27,009 nt of DNA, taken from Clostridia bacterium (GTDB lineage: Bacteria; Bacillota; Clostridia; Christensenellales; Aristaeellaceae). Within the stretch, counting starts at the first letter, position 1. Each line of letters starts with the position of its first letter. Shown one piece after another: positions 15,148 through 23,676 of the stretch. Under the pieces are notes generated by a model. The model ran no database searches. It had not been told where the DNA came from and worked only from the letters and a program-made list of their open reading frames with translations. The stretch is from assembly GCA_016295665.1 (NCBI GenBank), contig JAEDKS010000009.1:1-27009 (forward strand), given 5' to 3'. Made by a program: the position numbers and the translations under genes.

Positions 15148-17022
15148 TCAAATCAGGATCAGGTAGCCCTCCCGAACCTCCTCGTACTTCTTCTTCACCT
15201 GGCTGTCCCATACGGGCGCCAGCTCCGCATCCAGCACCATCAGGCGGCGGCCCTCCGGCACCTCGGGCAGCTTCTCCAGCGGCTCACGGAGGCGGTAGAC
15301 CGCGTTTTCCTCGCCCGGGGCCCCGAAGCCCTCGCCCCGGTAGTCCGGCACCGTGTCCGCCGCACGGTACAGATAGGCTGCCACGCGGCAGTAGGACACG
15401 CCGTCCCGCTCGAAGAAGCAGGGATGCACCAGATCGCGGCTGCCGCTGTGGGGCGTGTCCTGCACGCCGGTTGCCGTGTCCTCGTCAAGCGGCTGCACCC
15501 ACACCTCCTCCTGGAAGCCGCCCTCCTGCGCGATGGAGAACGCAAGGATCAGGCTGTTCTCCACATCGGGGGCCGTGCAGAGCGTAAAGCCGGTCATCAT
15601 CTCGTGGCAAACCATGTCCTGCTCCGTCAGGCTGACCGCCACGTATTGCCGTCCGATGCGCGCCCTCCACTTCTCCGAAAGCGCCGGGAAGCGCGGGGCC
15701 TTCTGCGCCATGGGGCACAGCCTGCCATCGAAGGTTTTCAGCAGGTAGGTGCGATCCTCAAAGTCGCAGAAGGCGCAGCGCTCCCCCTCCCGGGTGATGA
15801 ACTCCCTGCCGTCAAAGCGCATTGCCGCGTCGGCGGTGCGCTTTTTCCCCACGCAGGGCTCGTGGGACAGCACCAGATACGGGCCGAAGAAATGGGTTCG
15901 ATCCGTCTGACCGATGCCCAGATACACGCCCTGATGTCTTTTCACGAAGTCCTCCGGCACGATGGTGCCCGTGCGGAACAGGTTGATGTGCCGCTCCTCC
16001 AGCATCGCGGTGGCGAACAGGCGCATCAGCAGCACATGCACGTCAATGCGGCAATCGTGCGTCATGCTGATGGCGAGGGAGGCGTTGTACTCCGGCACCA
16101 CCAGCAGGTCGCTGGTGAACTGGAAGCTGTTGCCGCCCTTGTTCTGCACATGCGCCCCCAGATCGAAATCCGGATGCTCCACCGCCACGTCATCCCAGCC
16201 GAGCCCGTAGTGCCGGCTGGCCTCGTCCATCGGCAGAAAGGTCTTGCCCTGGGGCTTGCGCATCTCCGCCTTGCTGGCCTCCGAGATCACGCTGTTCTCC
16301 GTCAGGAACAGGTTGCCAAACCTGCACAGGTCGATCATGCTGGTGGTGAAGCCGCCGCAGCCCTGCAGATAGAAGAACTCGCGCACCTTCTTCTTCTCGC
16401 ACACCAGCGGATGATCCCCCGTCCAGGTGGTGGAGGTGCGGGTGGAATCCGCGCCGATGGGATCCGTGATGTACCGCTTGCAGTAGGCGCCGAAGGGCAT
16501 GCCGCTGACCGCCGCCACCACCATCTCCGCCAGCGTGAAGCCGTCGTTGCAGTAGACGGACACCGTGCCCGGCTCCGCCTTGAGATAGCTGTGCGCCAGA
16601 TGCTGATAGACCTCGTCGTAGTAGGCCCCGTTGTCCGGCGCGCCGACATGGGTCGCGGAGAAGTGCTTCCACTGGGTACCGGGCAGGCCGCTGGTGTGGT
16701 TCAGCAGATGGCGCACCGTGATCCGGCGGTACCGCGCATCCGGCATGGTGAACCTGGGCAGATAACCGCAGACCGGGGCGTCCAGCTCCACCAGTCCCCG
16801 CTCCACCAGCTGCATCACCGCCGTGGTGCAGTACACCTTGGAGATGGAGCACACGTTAAAGGTGTGCTCCGTGGTCACGGGACGGTTCTCCGCGCTGCCG
16901 TCGGTGCCGATGGCATCCGCCACCCACAGCTTTCCGTCGATCATCATCGCATAGGACAGCGCGGTAAAATCCTGCGCGAGATTCAGCCTCGCAATCTCTG
17001 TCAGACGCTCCCTCAGGCCCAT
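15148..17022 (-). CDS. Beta-lactamase-fold serine hydrolase with long C-terminal region
   Basis: A 624-residue serine hydrolase of the class C beta-lactamase/DD-peptidase/esterase superfamily. The three signatures are present: SISK (Ser59-Lys62), YCN (Tyr157-Asn159) and KGG (295-297) in place of the KTG box. The catalytic domain spans about 15-340. The remaining 280 residues are rich in beta strands and cysteines, and look like the lipocalin-like or beta-barrel appendices seen in some relatives, but I do not recognise a family. No signal peptide, so cytoplasmic action is expected, unlike penicillin-binding proteins. Possible activities are D-aminopeptidase, amidase or esterase on imported substrate. 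It is the last gene of operon B, 65 bases after the S9A gene, with AAGGAGG before its ATG. A perfect hairpin lies in that gap. Confidence 0.85.
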   Translation of the reverse strand: MGLRERLTEIARLNLAQDFTALSYAMMIDGKLWVADAIGTDGSAENRPVTTEHTFNVCSISKVYCTTAVMQLVERGLVELDAPVCGYLPRFTMPDARYRRITVRHLLNHTSGLPGTQWKHFSATHVGAPDNGAYYDEVYQHLAHSYLKAEPGTVSVYCNDGFTLAEMVVAAVSGMPFGAYCKRYITDPIGADSTRTSTTWTGDHPLVCEKKKVREFFYLQGCGGFTTSMIDLCRFGNLFLTENSVISEASKAEMRKPQGKTFLPMDEASRHYGLGWDDVAVEHPDFDLGAHVQNKGGNSFQFTSDLLVVPEYNASLAISMTHDCRIDVHVLLMRLFATAMLEERHINLFRTGTIVPEDFVKRHQGVYLGIGQTDRTHFFGPYLVLSHEPCVGKKRTADAAMRFDGREFITREGERCAFCDFEDRTYLLKTFDGRLCPMAQKAPRFPALSEKWRARIGRQYVAVSLTEQDMVCHEMMTGFTLCTAPDVENSLILAFSIAQEGGFQEEVWVQPLDEDTATGVQDTPHSGSRDLVHPCFFERDGVSYCRVAAYLYRAADTVPDYRGEGFGAPGEENAVYRLREPLEKLPEVPEGRRLMVLDAELAPVWDSQVKKKYEEVREGYLILI

Positions 17023-17051
17023 GATTCAGCCTCCTTCTCCGCTGTGCGGAA

Positions 17052-17078
17052 ACAGCCGGATGATCCGCATCCGGCTGT
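17052..17078 (-). repeat. Perfect hairpin between S9A and serine hydrolase genes
   Basis: An 11-base-pair perfect inverted repeat (17052-17062 with 17068-17078) with a 5-base loop, beginning 9 bases past the S9A stop and ending well before the next ribosome binding site. Only TT follows it on the - strand, so it is more likely an mRNA end-protecting or attenuating structure than a full terminator. Confidence 0.6.
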
Positions 17079-17087
17079 CCTGTCGTC

Positions 17088-19127
17088 TTACTTGCCCTTG
17101 GCCTGCAGACTCAGCTCAATGAAGGCCTGAATCTGCGAGATGTTCTGGAAGTACTCATCACCGGTGCCACGGTCGTGGCTGCCGTGCGCGAGCACCGTCA
17201 GCAGCACGGGATTCCGCTCATCCGCCTCCGCCTGCATCCGCACGGCGAACTTCTTGCCGTGATACGGGGGCACGTTGTTGTCCATCTCGCCGGTCTGCAC
17301 ATACAGCCAGGGATACACGGTGCCCTGCTTCACGTTGTGATAGGGGGAGTAGGAGTACATATAGTCGAAGGTCTCCTCATCGCCCAGGGGGTCGCCGTAT
17401 TCGGTCACGTACATCATGCCCCGGTCGTCGTTGCGGAAGCGCAGCATATCGGTGTGGGGCACGCTGGCGATCACCGTGCCGAACAGGTCGGGACGCATGG
17501 TGGTGATGGCGGTCATCAGCAGGCCGCCGTTGGACAGGCCCGTGACGATGAGCTGCTCGGGGCAGGTCCAGTTTTCCTTCACCAGATACTCGGCGATGTC
17601 GATGAAGTCATAGAACGCGTTCTTCTTGTTGTTGAACATGGCGGCCTCATGCCAGGCCTTGCCGTATTCCAGACCGCCCCGGATGATGGCGTGGGCATAG
17701 ATGCGGCCCATGCGCACCCATTCCTTCACGCTGTAGCAGGTGACGTGCTCCACCGCGGTGGGCGTGTTGGAGGCCGCATAGCCGCCGTAGCCGTACATCA
17801 GCACCGGGGTTTTGCCGTCCGGCTTCCTGTCCTTCTGACGAACCAGGTACACCAGAATCCGCTGACCATCCCGGGCGGGCAGGAAGCACTGATCCACGGT
17901 CAGGTCATCGCACGCCTCCGGCTCCGCCGTGATGCAGGTGATCTCCAGCGTTTCGGTGTCGAGCCTGTACAGGGCGGTCTCCCGCAGGAAGCTCTGATAG
18001 GAGAAGTAGACCCGCTTTCCGCTGATGACCCCGGTCATTCCCGGGAACGATGCGGTGCCATACGCGTCGGGCATGGGCAGCGTGCGCACCCGCCGACCGC
18101 TGTCATCATAGACCGCCGCCTCGGTGCAGCCATCCCGCTCATAGATAGCAACCAGCCCCGCTGCCGCCACCAGACATCCGGTCAGCAGGCAGTCCTGCTG
18201 AGGCACCGCCTCCACCGCGTCATGCTGCAGGCTTCCCGCCTGGGAAAGCTGCTCCCGGCGGAGACTGACCACCTTGTCGAAGGGCGCCTGCTGGTTGGTC
18301 ATGAAGTAAACCCGATCCCCCTTCATGCCGAGGAAATGCCAGGTGCCCACCCCGTCGTTCAGCAGGGTCACATGGCCCTGTGCGTCCTGCCAGATGACCT
18401 GAATGTCCACATAGGTGTTCATGGAGGTCATGATGAGCCCGCCGTCCGGGCCCTCAAACACGTCAATCCACACGGCGTTCCCGGGATGGCGGTACACCGC
18501 CTCCTTCACGCCGCGCTGCCAGTCGTAGCGGTACACCGTGTTGACGTTGCGGTTGTTGGCGGTGTCCACGATGGCCTCGTCATAGTAGGCGTACCGACCG
18601 TCCGAGGACCAGGTCATGCTGAACAGATCGTCCAGCACCGCCAGCTCCTTTCCGGCATCGTCGTCCCACAGAATCGCGGCGCAGCGGGGATGACCATGCA
18701 GCACGCCCAGGATGGCGTACACGGGCGCCTCCCCGGGACAGGGGATCACGTCGAAGATGTTCATGCGGTTGTCCAGCGTTTCCGCGTTCGCAATCACATG
18801 GTCGATGCCGTAGTCCGCGTTCAGCGCGACGATCTCGTGTAGACCGCCCGGCAGGTCATGGACGCCGGCGAGCTTGCCACCGCCCTCCACCACGCTGCTC
18901 AGCTCGGTCAGGGGCTTCTGTGCCCGCAGCTTCGCCTCCCGCCCGGCCAGGTCGGACTCGGGATGGGCCGCGAAGAAGGCGCGGGTGTACTCGTTTTCGG
19001 CGCTGACCACGGCCTTTGTCTCGGCGCTGTCCCGCTCCTCCAGGTACTGATAGGGATCAGTCACCGCATGACCGAAATAGGTGTTCACGACGGGCTTCAC
19101 GGGAACGACAGGATAGTGGCGGCTCAT
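17088..19127 (-). CDS. Prolyl-oligopeptidase-family (S9A) serine peptidase
   Basis: A 679-residue peptidase close to the usual length of prolyl oligopeptidases, with the N-terminal DPYQYLE motif, a beta-propeller (about 75-420) that limits access to short peptides, and a C-terminal alpha/beta hydrolase domain. The triad is Ser532 (GLSNGG), Asp616 (MDNNVPP) and His651 (GSHDRG). Two substrate-pocket residues differ from the porcine enzyme: Trp595, which stacks on the P1 proline, aligns with Tyr589, and Arg643 aligns with Asn618. Strict post-proline cleavage is therefore uncertain. There is no signal peptide, so it should cut peptides imported by the operon B transporter. Its ATG overlaps the OppF stop by 4 bases and is preceded by GGAG. 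Alternative: oligopeptidase B-like, less likely without the acidic S1 residues being evident. Confidence 0.92.
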   Translation of the reverse strand: MSRHYPVVPVKPVVNTYFGHAVTDPYQYLEERDSAETKAVVSAENEYTRAFFAAHPESDLAGREAKLRAQKPLTELSSVVEGGGKLAGVHDLPGGLHEIVALNADYGIDHVIANAETLDNRMNIFDVIPCPGEAPVYAILGVLHGHPRCAAILWDDDAGKELAVLDDLFSMTWSSDGRYAYYDEAIVDTANNRNVNTVYRYDWQRGVKEAVYRHPGNAVWIDVFEGPDGGLIMTSMNTYVDIQVIWQDAQGHVTLLNDGVGTWHFLGMKGDRVYFMTNQQAPFDKVVSLRREQLSQAGSLQHDAVEAVPQQDCLLTGCLVAAAGLVAIYERDGCTEAAVYDDSGRRVRTLPMPDAYGTASFPGMTGVISGKRVYFSYQSFLRETALYRLDTETLEITCITAEPEACDDLTVDQCFLPARDGQRILVYLVRQKDRKPDGKTPVLMYGYGGYAASNTPTAVEHVTCYSVKEWVRMGRIYAHAIIRGGLEYGKAWHEAAMFNNKKNAFYDFIDIAEYLVKENWTCPEQLIVTGLSNGGLLMTAITTMRPDLFGTVIASVPHTDMLRFRNDDRGMMYVTEYGDPLGDEETFDYMYSYSPYHNVKQGTVYPWLYVQTGEMDNNVPPYHGKKFAVRMQAEADERNPVLLTVLAHGSHDRGTGDEYFQNISQIQAFIELSLQAKGK

Positions 19128-20098
19128 CGCTGAGCATCTCCTTCCGTTTCAAATTTCCTCGGATAGTGGCAGGCCACCTGATGGCTCTCCTCCCCGGTGA
19201 GCTGGGGCACCTCCTGGGCGCAGCGCTCCGTGGCATAGGGGCAGCGGGTGCGGAACCGGCAGCCGCTGGGCGGATTGATGGGGCTCGGTATCTCGCCGGA
19301 CAGCAGCTGCTCCTTCCCGATGGCCTTCTTGCCAATCTGCGGCGTGGCGCGCAGCAGATAGTTGGTATAGGGATGCCGGGGATGCTCGTAGATCTCGCTG
19401 GTGGTGCCGATCTCGCACACCCGGCCCAGGAACATGACGCACACCCGGTCGGAGATGTAGCGCACCACCCCCAGGTCATGGGAGATGAACAGGTAGGTCA
19501 GCTGCAGCTCCTCCTGCAGCTCATGGAGCAGGTTCAGCGTCTGCGCCTGAATCGACACATCCAGCGCGCTGACCGGCTCGTCGCACACGATCAGCTCGGG
19601 ATGGAGCGCAATCGCCCGGGCGATGCCGACGCGCTGCCGCTGTCCGCCGGAGAACTGATGCGGATACCGCCCCAGATGCTCCGGATTGATGCCGGTTTTT
19701 TCCGCCAGCTCCAGCACGGCCTCATGCTGCTGCTGTGCGGAATAGCCCGCGGCCCGGAGCGGCTCGGAGATGCACTTCTCGATGGTAAAGCGCGGATCCA
19801 AGGACGCGTAGGGATCCTGGAAGATCAGCTGCATCTTCCGGCGGAAGTCGCGCAGCTCCTTCTTCTTCAGCGTTGTCAGCTCCGTGCCGTCAAACTGAAT
19901 GGAGCCGCTGTTGAGCTCGATCAGCCGGATCAGCAGCCGGCCCAGGGTGGACTTGCCGCAGCCGCTCTCACCGACCAAGGACAGCGTTTCGCCCCGGTAA
20001 ATCTTCAGGCTCACATCGGTGACCGCCTGCACCTCGCCCTTGGAGGCCTTGAAGGTCTTGACCAGATTTCTGGCGTCCACCAGCACTTTCTCTGCCAT
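19124..20098 (-). CDS. Peptide ABC transporter ATPase, OppF/DppF type, operon B
   Basis: A 324-residue nucleotide-binding subunit. Walker A GESGCGKST (43-51), signature FSGGQ (149-153), Walker B LIVCDE (169-174), D-loop SALD and switch ISHD are all intact. The C-terminal cysteine motif SGCRFRTRCPYATERC plus a later VACHYP is the standard OppF/DppF tail. The start is preceded by GGAGGGAG. The gene overlaps OppD by one base (TGATG) and the S9A gene by four (ATGA), so the three are translationally linked. Confidence 0.95.
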   Translation of the reverse strand: MAEKVLVDARNLVKTFKASKGEVQAVTDVSLKIYRGETLSLVGESGCGKSTLGRLLIRLIELNSGSIQFDGTELTTLKKKELRDFRRKMQLIFQDPYASLDPRFTIEKCISEPLRAAGYSAQQQHEAVLELAEKTGINPEHLGRYPHQFSGGQRQRVGIARAIALHPELIVCDEPVSALDVSIQAQTLNLLHELQEELQLTYLFISHDLGVVRYISDRVCVMFLGRVCEIGTTSEIYEHPRHPYTNYLLRATPQIGKKAIGKEQLLSGEIPSPINPPSGCRFRTRCPYATERCAQEVPQLTGEESHQVACHYPRKFETEGDAQR

Positions 20099-21084
20099 CA
20101 GTCTCCCTCCTTCAGGCCGTTCTGATAACGGAAGCAGCGCACCTCGTGCCCGGGAATCGGCTCGTACAGATCGGGATGCCTGCTGCGGCAGCGGTCGTCC
20201 GCGTAGGGGCAGCGGTCGCAGAAGCGGCAGCCGCTGGGCACATGGCGCAGGTCGGGCACCATGCCGGGGATGTTCTTCAGCTTCTGCTCGCTCTTTTCCA
20301 CGGCGGGCACCGACTCGATCAGGCCGATGGTGTAGGGGTGCAGGGGCTTCTCAAACAGGCGGTCGGTGGCGGCGTGCTCCACGATCTCGCCCAGGTACAT
20401 CACGTTCACATCGTCGCACAGCTCGGACACGATGCCCAGGTTATGGGTAATCATCAGAATGGAGGTGCCGAACTGATCCTTCAGCTCCCGCATCAGATGC
20501 AGAATCTGCGCCTCGATGGTCACATCCAGTGCCGTGGTGGGCTCGTCGGCAATCAGCAGCTGCGGGTTGCAGATCATGGCCATGGCAATACAGATGCGCT
20601 GGCGCAATCCGCCGGAGAGCTGGAAGGGATAGGCGCGGTAGCGCTCCTCCGCGTCCGGCACGCTGACGGCCTTCAGGATGTCGATGACCTTCTGCCTGCG
20701 CTCCTGCCTGTTCAGGTCGGTGTGCAGCAGCAGCACCTCCTCAATCTGCTTGCCCACCCGGACCACGGGGTTCAGGGCGGTCATGGGCTCCTGGAAGATC
20801 ATGGAGATGCTCTTGCCGGTCAGCTCCCGCATCTGGGCGGGCGTCAGGCGCGTCATGTCCCTGCCCTCGAACAGGATGCTGCCGCCGGTCACGGAGATGT
20901 TCGGGGACAGCAGCCCCATCACCGACATGGCTGTCATGGATTTTCCGCAGCCGCTTTCCCCCACCAGCCCCACCACGGTATGGGGCGGAATATCAAAGCT
21001 GACGCGATTGACGGGATAGGTCGTCTCCCCCGCGTTGCAGATGGAAATCTCAAGATCCCGGATCGAAAGAAGCATGTCGTCCAT
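20098..21084 (-). CDS. Peptide ABC transporter ATPase, OppD/DppD type, operon B
   Basis: A 328-residue ATPase partner of the OppF-type subunit. Walker A GESGCGKS (42-49), signature LSGGL (156-160), Walker B LLIADE (176-181), D-loop TALD, and the cysteine tail GCRFCDRCPYADDRC are present. I chose the ATG at 21084, with AAAGG about 10 bases upstream; a TTG two codons earlier and an ATG at 21075 are alternatives. It follows the binding-protein gene after 139 bases that hold several inverted repeats, so its expression may be set below that of the binding protein. Confidence 0.94.
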   Translation of the reverse strand: MDDMLLSIRDLEISICNAGETTYPVNRVSFDIPPHTVVGLVGESGCGKSMTAMSVMGLLSPNISVTGGSILFEGRDMTRLTPAQMRELTGKSISMIFQEPMTALNPVVRVGKQIEEVLLLHTDLNRQERRQKVIDILKAVSVPDAEERYRAYPFQLSGGLRQRICIAMAMICNPQLLIADEPTTALDVTIEAQILHLMRELKDQFGTSILMITHNLGIVSELCDDVNVMYLGEIVEHAATDRLFEKPLHPYTIGLIESVPAVEKSEQKLKNIPGMVPDLRHVPSGCRFCDRCPYADDRCRSRHPDLYEPIPGHEVRCFRYQNGLKEGD

Positions 21085-21113
21085 AATCAACCAGCCTTTG
21101 CAAAGATTCAGCG

Positions 21114-21151
21114 CAGATATGAAAGTCCCCGGGAGAGGGCGCTCATATCTG
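21114..21151 (-). repeat. Inverted repeat upstream of OppD, operon B
   Basis: A perfect 9-base inverted repeat (CAGATATGA at 21114-21122, TCATATCTG at 21143-21151) with a 20-base G/C-rich interior. It lies directly before the OppD ribosome binding site. It could be an mRNA structure or a dimeric operator; the AT-rich arms contrast with the surrounding sequence. Confidence 0.55.
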
Positions 21152-21159
21152 GGTTGGGT

Positions 21160-21192
21160 CTCCGGGGGCGGCGTGTTCCTCCGCCCCCGGAG
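21160..21192 (-). repeat. Strong GC hairpin after the operon B binding-protein gene
   Basis: A perfect 12-base-pair stem (21160-21171 with 21181-21192) made only of G/C-rich bases, with a 9-base loop. It has no T-run. This kind of structure after a binding-protein gene typically protects the upstream mRNA from 3' exonucleases and so raises the binding protein relative to the membrane subunits. Confidence 0.65.
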
Positions 21193-21193
21193 G

Positions 21194-21213
21194 GAATCCC
21201 CTTGCGGGGGTTC
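21194..21213 (-). repeat. Second tandem hairpin after the binding-protein gene
   Basis: An 8-base-pair stem (GAATCCCC with GGGGGTTC, one G-U pair) and a 4-base loop, one base from the stronger hairpin and 10 bases after the binding-protein stop codon. Together they form a tandem barrier in the transcript. Confidence 0.5.
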
Positions 21214-21223
21214 ATGGGGAAAA

Positions 21224-22726
21224 TCAGTCGCCGAAGTAGGCCTTCCACAGGTAGAAGCGGTAGGTCGCAGCGTAGCTATCGTCCAGACCCTTCAGCGCCG
21301 GGCTCGCCACATACTTGGACTGAATGTCATACAGCGGCACATACTGGGACAGATCGCGGGCAGCCTCGATGGCAGCCAGCACGTAGGTCTCGCGCTCATC
21401 GTCATCCCAGGTCTCGCCAGCGGCCTTCAGGTTGGTGTCATAGGCCTCGTTGGAGGCGCACAGACCGTACATGTTGTAGAAGCCGTCGGTGGCGAAGTAG
21501 CTGAGCATCTCCTCGGGAGAGGAATACGCCACGCCATAGTCCGCGATGGTGATGCCCACGGTGGCGTCGTACCACATGTCATAGTAGGTGGAGGTTTCGA
21601 CCACGTTCAGCTCGCAGTTGATGCCGATCGCCATCAGGTCGTTGTACACGGACAGACCCGCCATCTCCTGATCCGGGGGCACGGTGATCGTGATCACGGA
21701 GCCGTCGTAGCCCGAGGCAGCCAGATGCGCGGCGGCGGCTTCCGGGTCATAGTCGTACACCGGCACCTTGCCGGCATAGCGGCCCATCAGCTTCTCGCTG
21801 TAGTAGTTCTTCGCGGGAGTGGCATCGTTGCCCATGTAGATGGCGACGTTCTCACGGTTGACCGCCTGATTCACCGCCAGCGCCAGCTCGTTGTCGCTGT
21901 TGAAGGGCTCGCACCAGATCAGCAGCGTCTTGCAGGCCCAGCCGGCAGAGGCGTACACGGAGAAGCCCTCGTCCTCCGCCAGATCAAGGTCGGTCTCGTT
22001 CATGGGCATGGAGATCAGCTGCACCTCGTCATTCTCCAGCGCCACCAGCGCGACGGCGCTGTCCAGCGGCACGCGAACCTCCACATACTCGATGGCGGGT
22101 GCGCCCTGGAAGTAGTCCTCGCGGGCCTTCATCACCACATAGTTGGTCGCGGGGTCGAAGGACTCCACGGTGTAGGAGCCGGAGCCCACGGGCTTCTTGG
22201 CGAACTCCGCCTCATGCCCCTCGCGGGCCGTGGGCGAGACGATCGGCAGGTAGTCGGTGCAGAAGGGAATGATGGAGGAGTAGGAGGCGTACTTGTAGAT
22301 GTTGACGGTGTACTCGTCCACCTTCTCGATGTCCTTGATGACGGTGGAGTAGGTGTAGCCCCAGGAGCTCATCTTCAGCGCACACTGGTAGCTGTAGATC
22401 ACGGCATCCGCGTTCACGGGCGTGCCGTCGGAGAAGGTGACATCGTCGCGCAGCGTGACGATGTAGTACCTGCCGTCATCGCTCAGCGTCCACTCCTTGG
22501 CGAGCATTCCCTGATACTCGCAGTTCTCATCGCGCTGCCACAGGTTGTCGAACACGTTGCACATCACGATGCTGTCCATGTCGATGGTGTCGTTGTAGGG
22601 GTCGAGGTTCTCACACTTGGTGAAGGGGATCACGACCAGGGTATCCCTGGCTGCTTCGGCGGATGCGGTCACAGCCAGGCTCATCACCAGCGCCAGGGCC
22701 AGCAGCAGAGCGAGAAGCTTTCTCAT
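21224..22726 (-). CDS. Peptide ABC transporter substrate-binding protein (family 5), operon B
   Basis: A 500-residue SBP_bac_5-family solute-binding protein. The signal peptide (about 1-23, ending TASA) lacks a lipobox. The mature part begins with LVVIPFTKCENLDPYNDT and shows the family features ending in VTFSDGTPVNADAVIYSY around 90-115 and GSGSYTVESFDP around 175, and a late YVPLYDIQSKYVA stretch. It is rich in Tyr, Asp and Glu, so the mature protein is acidic. The start has a strong AAGGAGG. It is third in operon B, after both permeases, and is followed by tandem hairpins before OppD. It is clearly different in sequence from the operon A binding protein, which suggests a different ligand. 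Confidence 0.93.
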   Translation of the reverse strand: MRKLLALLLALALVMSLAVTASAEAARDTLVVIPFTKCENLDPYNDTIDMDSIVMCNVFDNLWQRDENCEYQGMLAKEWTLSDDGRYYIVTLRDDVTFSDGTPVNADAVIYSYQCALKMSSWGYTYSTVIKDIEKVDEYTVNIYKYASYSSIIPFCTDYLPIVSPTAREGHEAEFAKKPVGSGSYTVESFDPATNYVVMKAREDYFQGAPAIEYVEVRVPLDSAVALVALENDEVQLISMPMNETDLDLAEDEGFSVYASAGWACKTLLIWCEPFNSDNELALAVNQAVNRENVAIYMGNDATPAKNYYSEKLMGRYAGKVPVYDYDPEAAAAHLAASGYDGSVITITVPPDQEMAGLSVYNDLMAIGINCELNVVETSTYYDMWYDATVGITIADYGVAYSSPEEMLSYFATDGFYNMYGLCASNEAYDTNLKAAGETWDDDERETYVLAAIEAARDLSQYVPLYDIQSKYVASPALKGLDDSYAATYRFYLWKAYFGD

Positions 22727-22780
22727 GTTCGGGAGACCTCCTTGTGTATGATTGCAAACCGGTCATGCCGGGGCTTGCCG

Positions 22781-23665
22781 TTATTTCCTGCGCCGGGGAT
22801 CAATGGCGTCCGCCATGCCGTCCCCCACCAGGTTGAAGCACAGCGCCGTGATCACCAGCGCGACGCCCGGGAAGATCGCCATAGAGGGATTGGTGCGCAT
22901 GTACTTCATGGCGTCGGAGAGCATGTTGCCCCACTCGGGCGTGGGGGGCTGGATGCCCATGCCGATGTAGCTGAGTCCGGCGGCGGACATGATGGTGGAG
23001 GCGATGCTCATCATGGCATCCACGATGATGGGCCCCACCGCGTTGGGCAGAATGTGGTGCAGCACGATGTAGCGGTCCGTGGAGCCGCAGGAGCGCGCCG
23101 CCTCGATGAAGTCCTGCTGGGCCACGCTCAGCACCACCGAGCGCACGATGCGGGTGTAGCCCGGCACGCTGGCGATGGTGATCGCCAGAATCATGGGATA
23201 GATGCCGCGGCCCATGACCGCCACGATCATGAGCAGCAGCAGCATGTAGGGAATGCACATCAGGGCATCCAGGACGCGCATCAGGATAGCGTCATACACG
23301 CCCCCGTAGTAGGCGGCGGTGGCGCCCAGAAGGCAGCCCAGCAGCATGGAGAAGAAGGTGCAGCCAATGCCGAAGATCAGGGAGTACCGGGTGCCGTACA
23401 GCACGCGGGCGAACAGGTCGCGCCCCGCGCTGTCGGTGCCGAACCAGTGCTCCGCGCTGGGGCCCTGCAAGCGGGCCCTGGGATCCATGCCGACCACCTG
23501 CGTATCGTAGTCGATGAACAGCTCGCAGGCCAGCGCCATGATGATAATCAGCAGCAGCACCACCGCCGCCGCCAGCGCCAGCCTGTTGGCCCTGAAGTTT
23601 CTCCAGATGTCCTGTCCGTGGCTGGTGGCGGCTTTGGTGACGTATTTTTTCTTCTTACTGTACAT
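22781..23665 (-). CDS. Peptide ABC transporter permease, OppC/DppC type, operon B
   Basis: A 294-residue permease. A Lys-rich cytoplasmic start (MYSKKKKYVTK) leads to the first membrane helix (about 35-52), the motif HWFGTDSAGRDLFARVLYGTR, and five further hydrophobic segments, with the coupling loop EAARSCGSTDRYIVLHHILPN around 190-210. It ends with MADAIDPRRRK, as in DppC. The ATG at 23665 is chosen because GAGGAGG sits 6 bases upstream; a TTG at 23680 would precede that site and overlap OppB. It lies 11 bases after OppB and 54 before the binding-protein gene. Confidence 0.94.
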   Translation of the reverse strand: MYSKKKKYVTKAATSHGQDIWRNFRANRLALAAAVVLLLIIIMALACELFIDYDTQVVGMDPRARLQGPSAEHWFGTDSAGRDLFARVLYGTRYSLIFGIGCTFFSMLLGCLLGATAAYYGGVYDAILMRVLDALMCIPYMLLLLMIVAVMGRGIYPMILAITIASVPGYTRIVRSVVLSVAQQDFIEAARSCGSTDRYIVLHHILPNAVGPIIVDAMMSIASTIMSAAGLSYIGMGIQPPTPEWGNMLSDAMKYMRTNPSMAIFPGVALVITALCFNLVGDGMADAIDPRRRK

Positions 23666-23676
23666 GCAAAGCCTCC

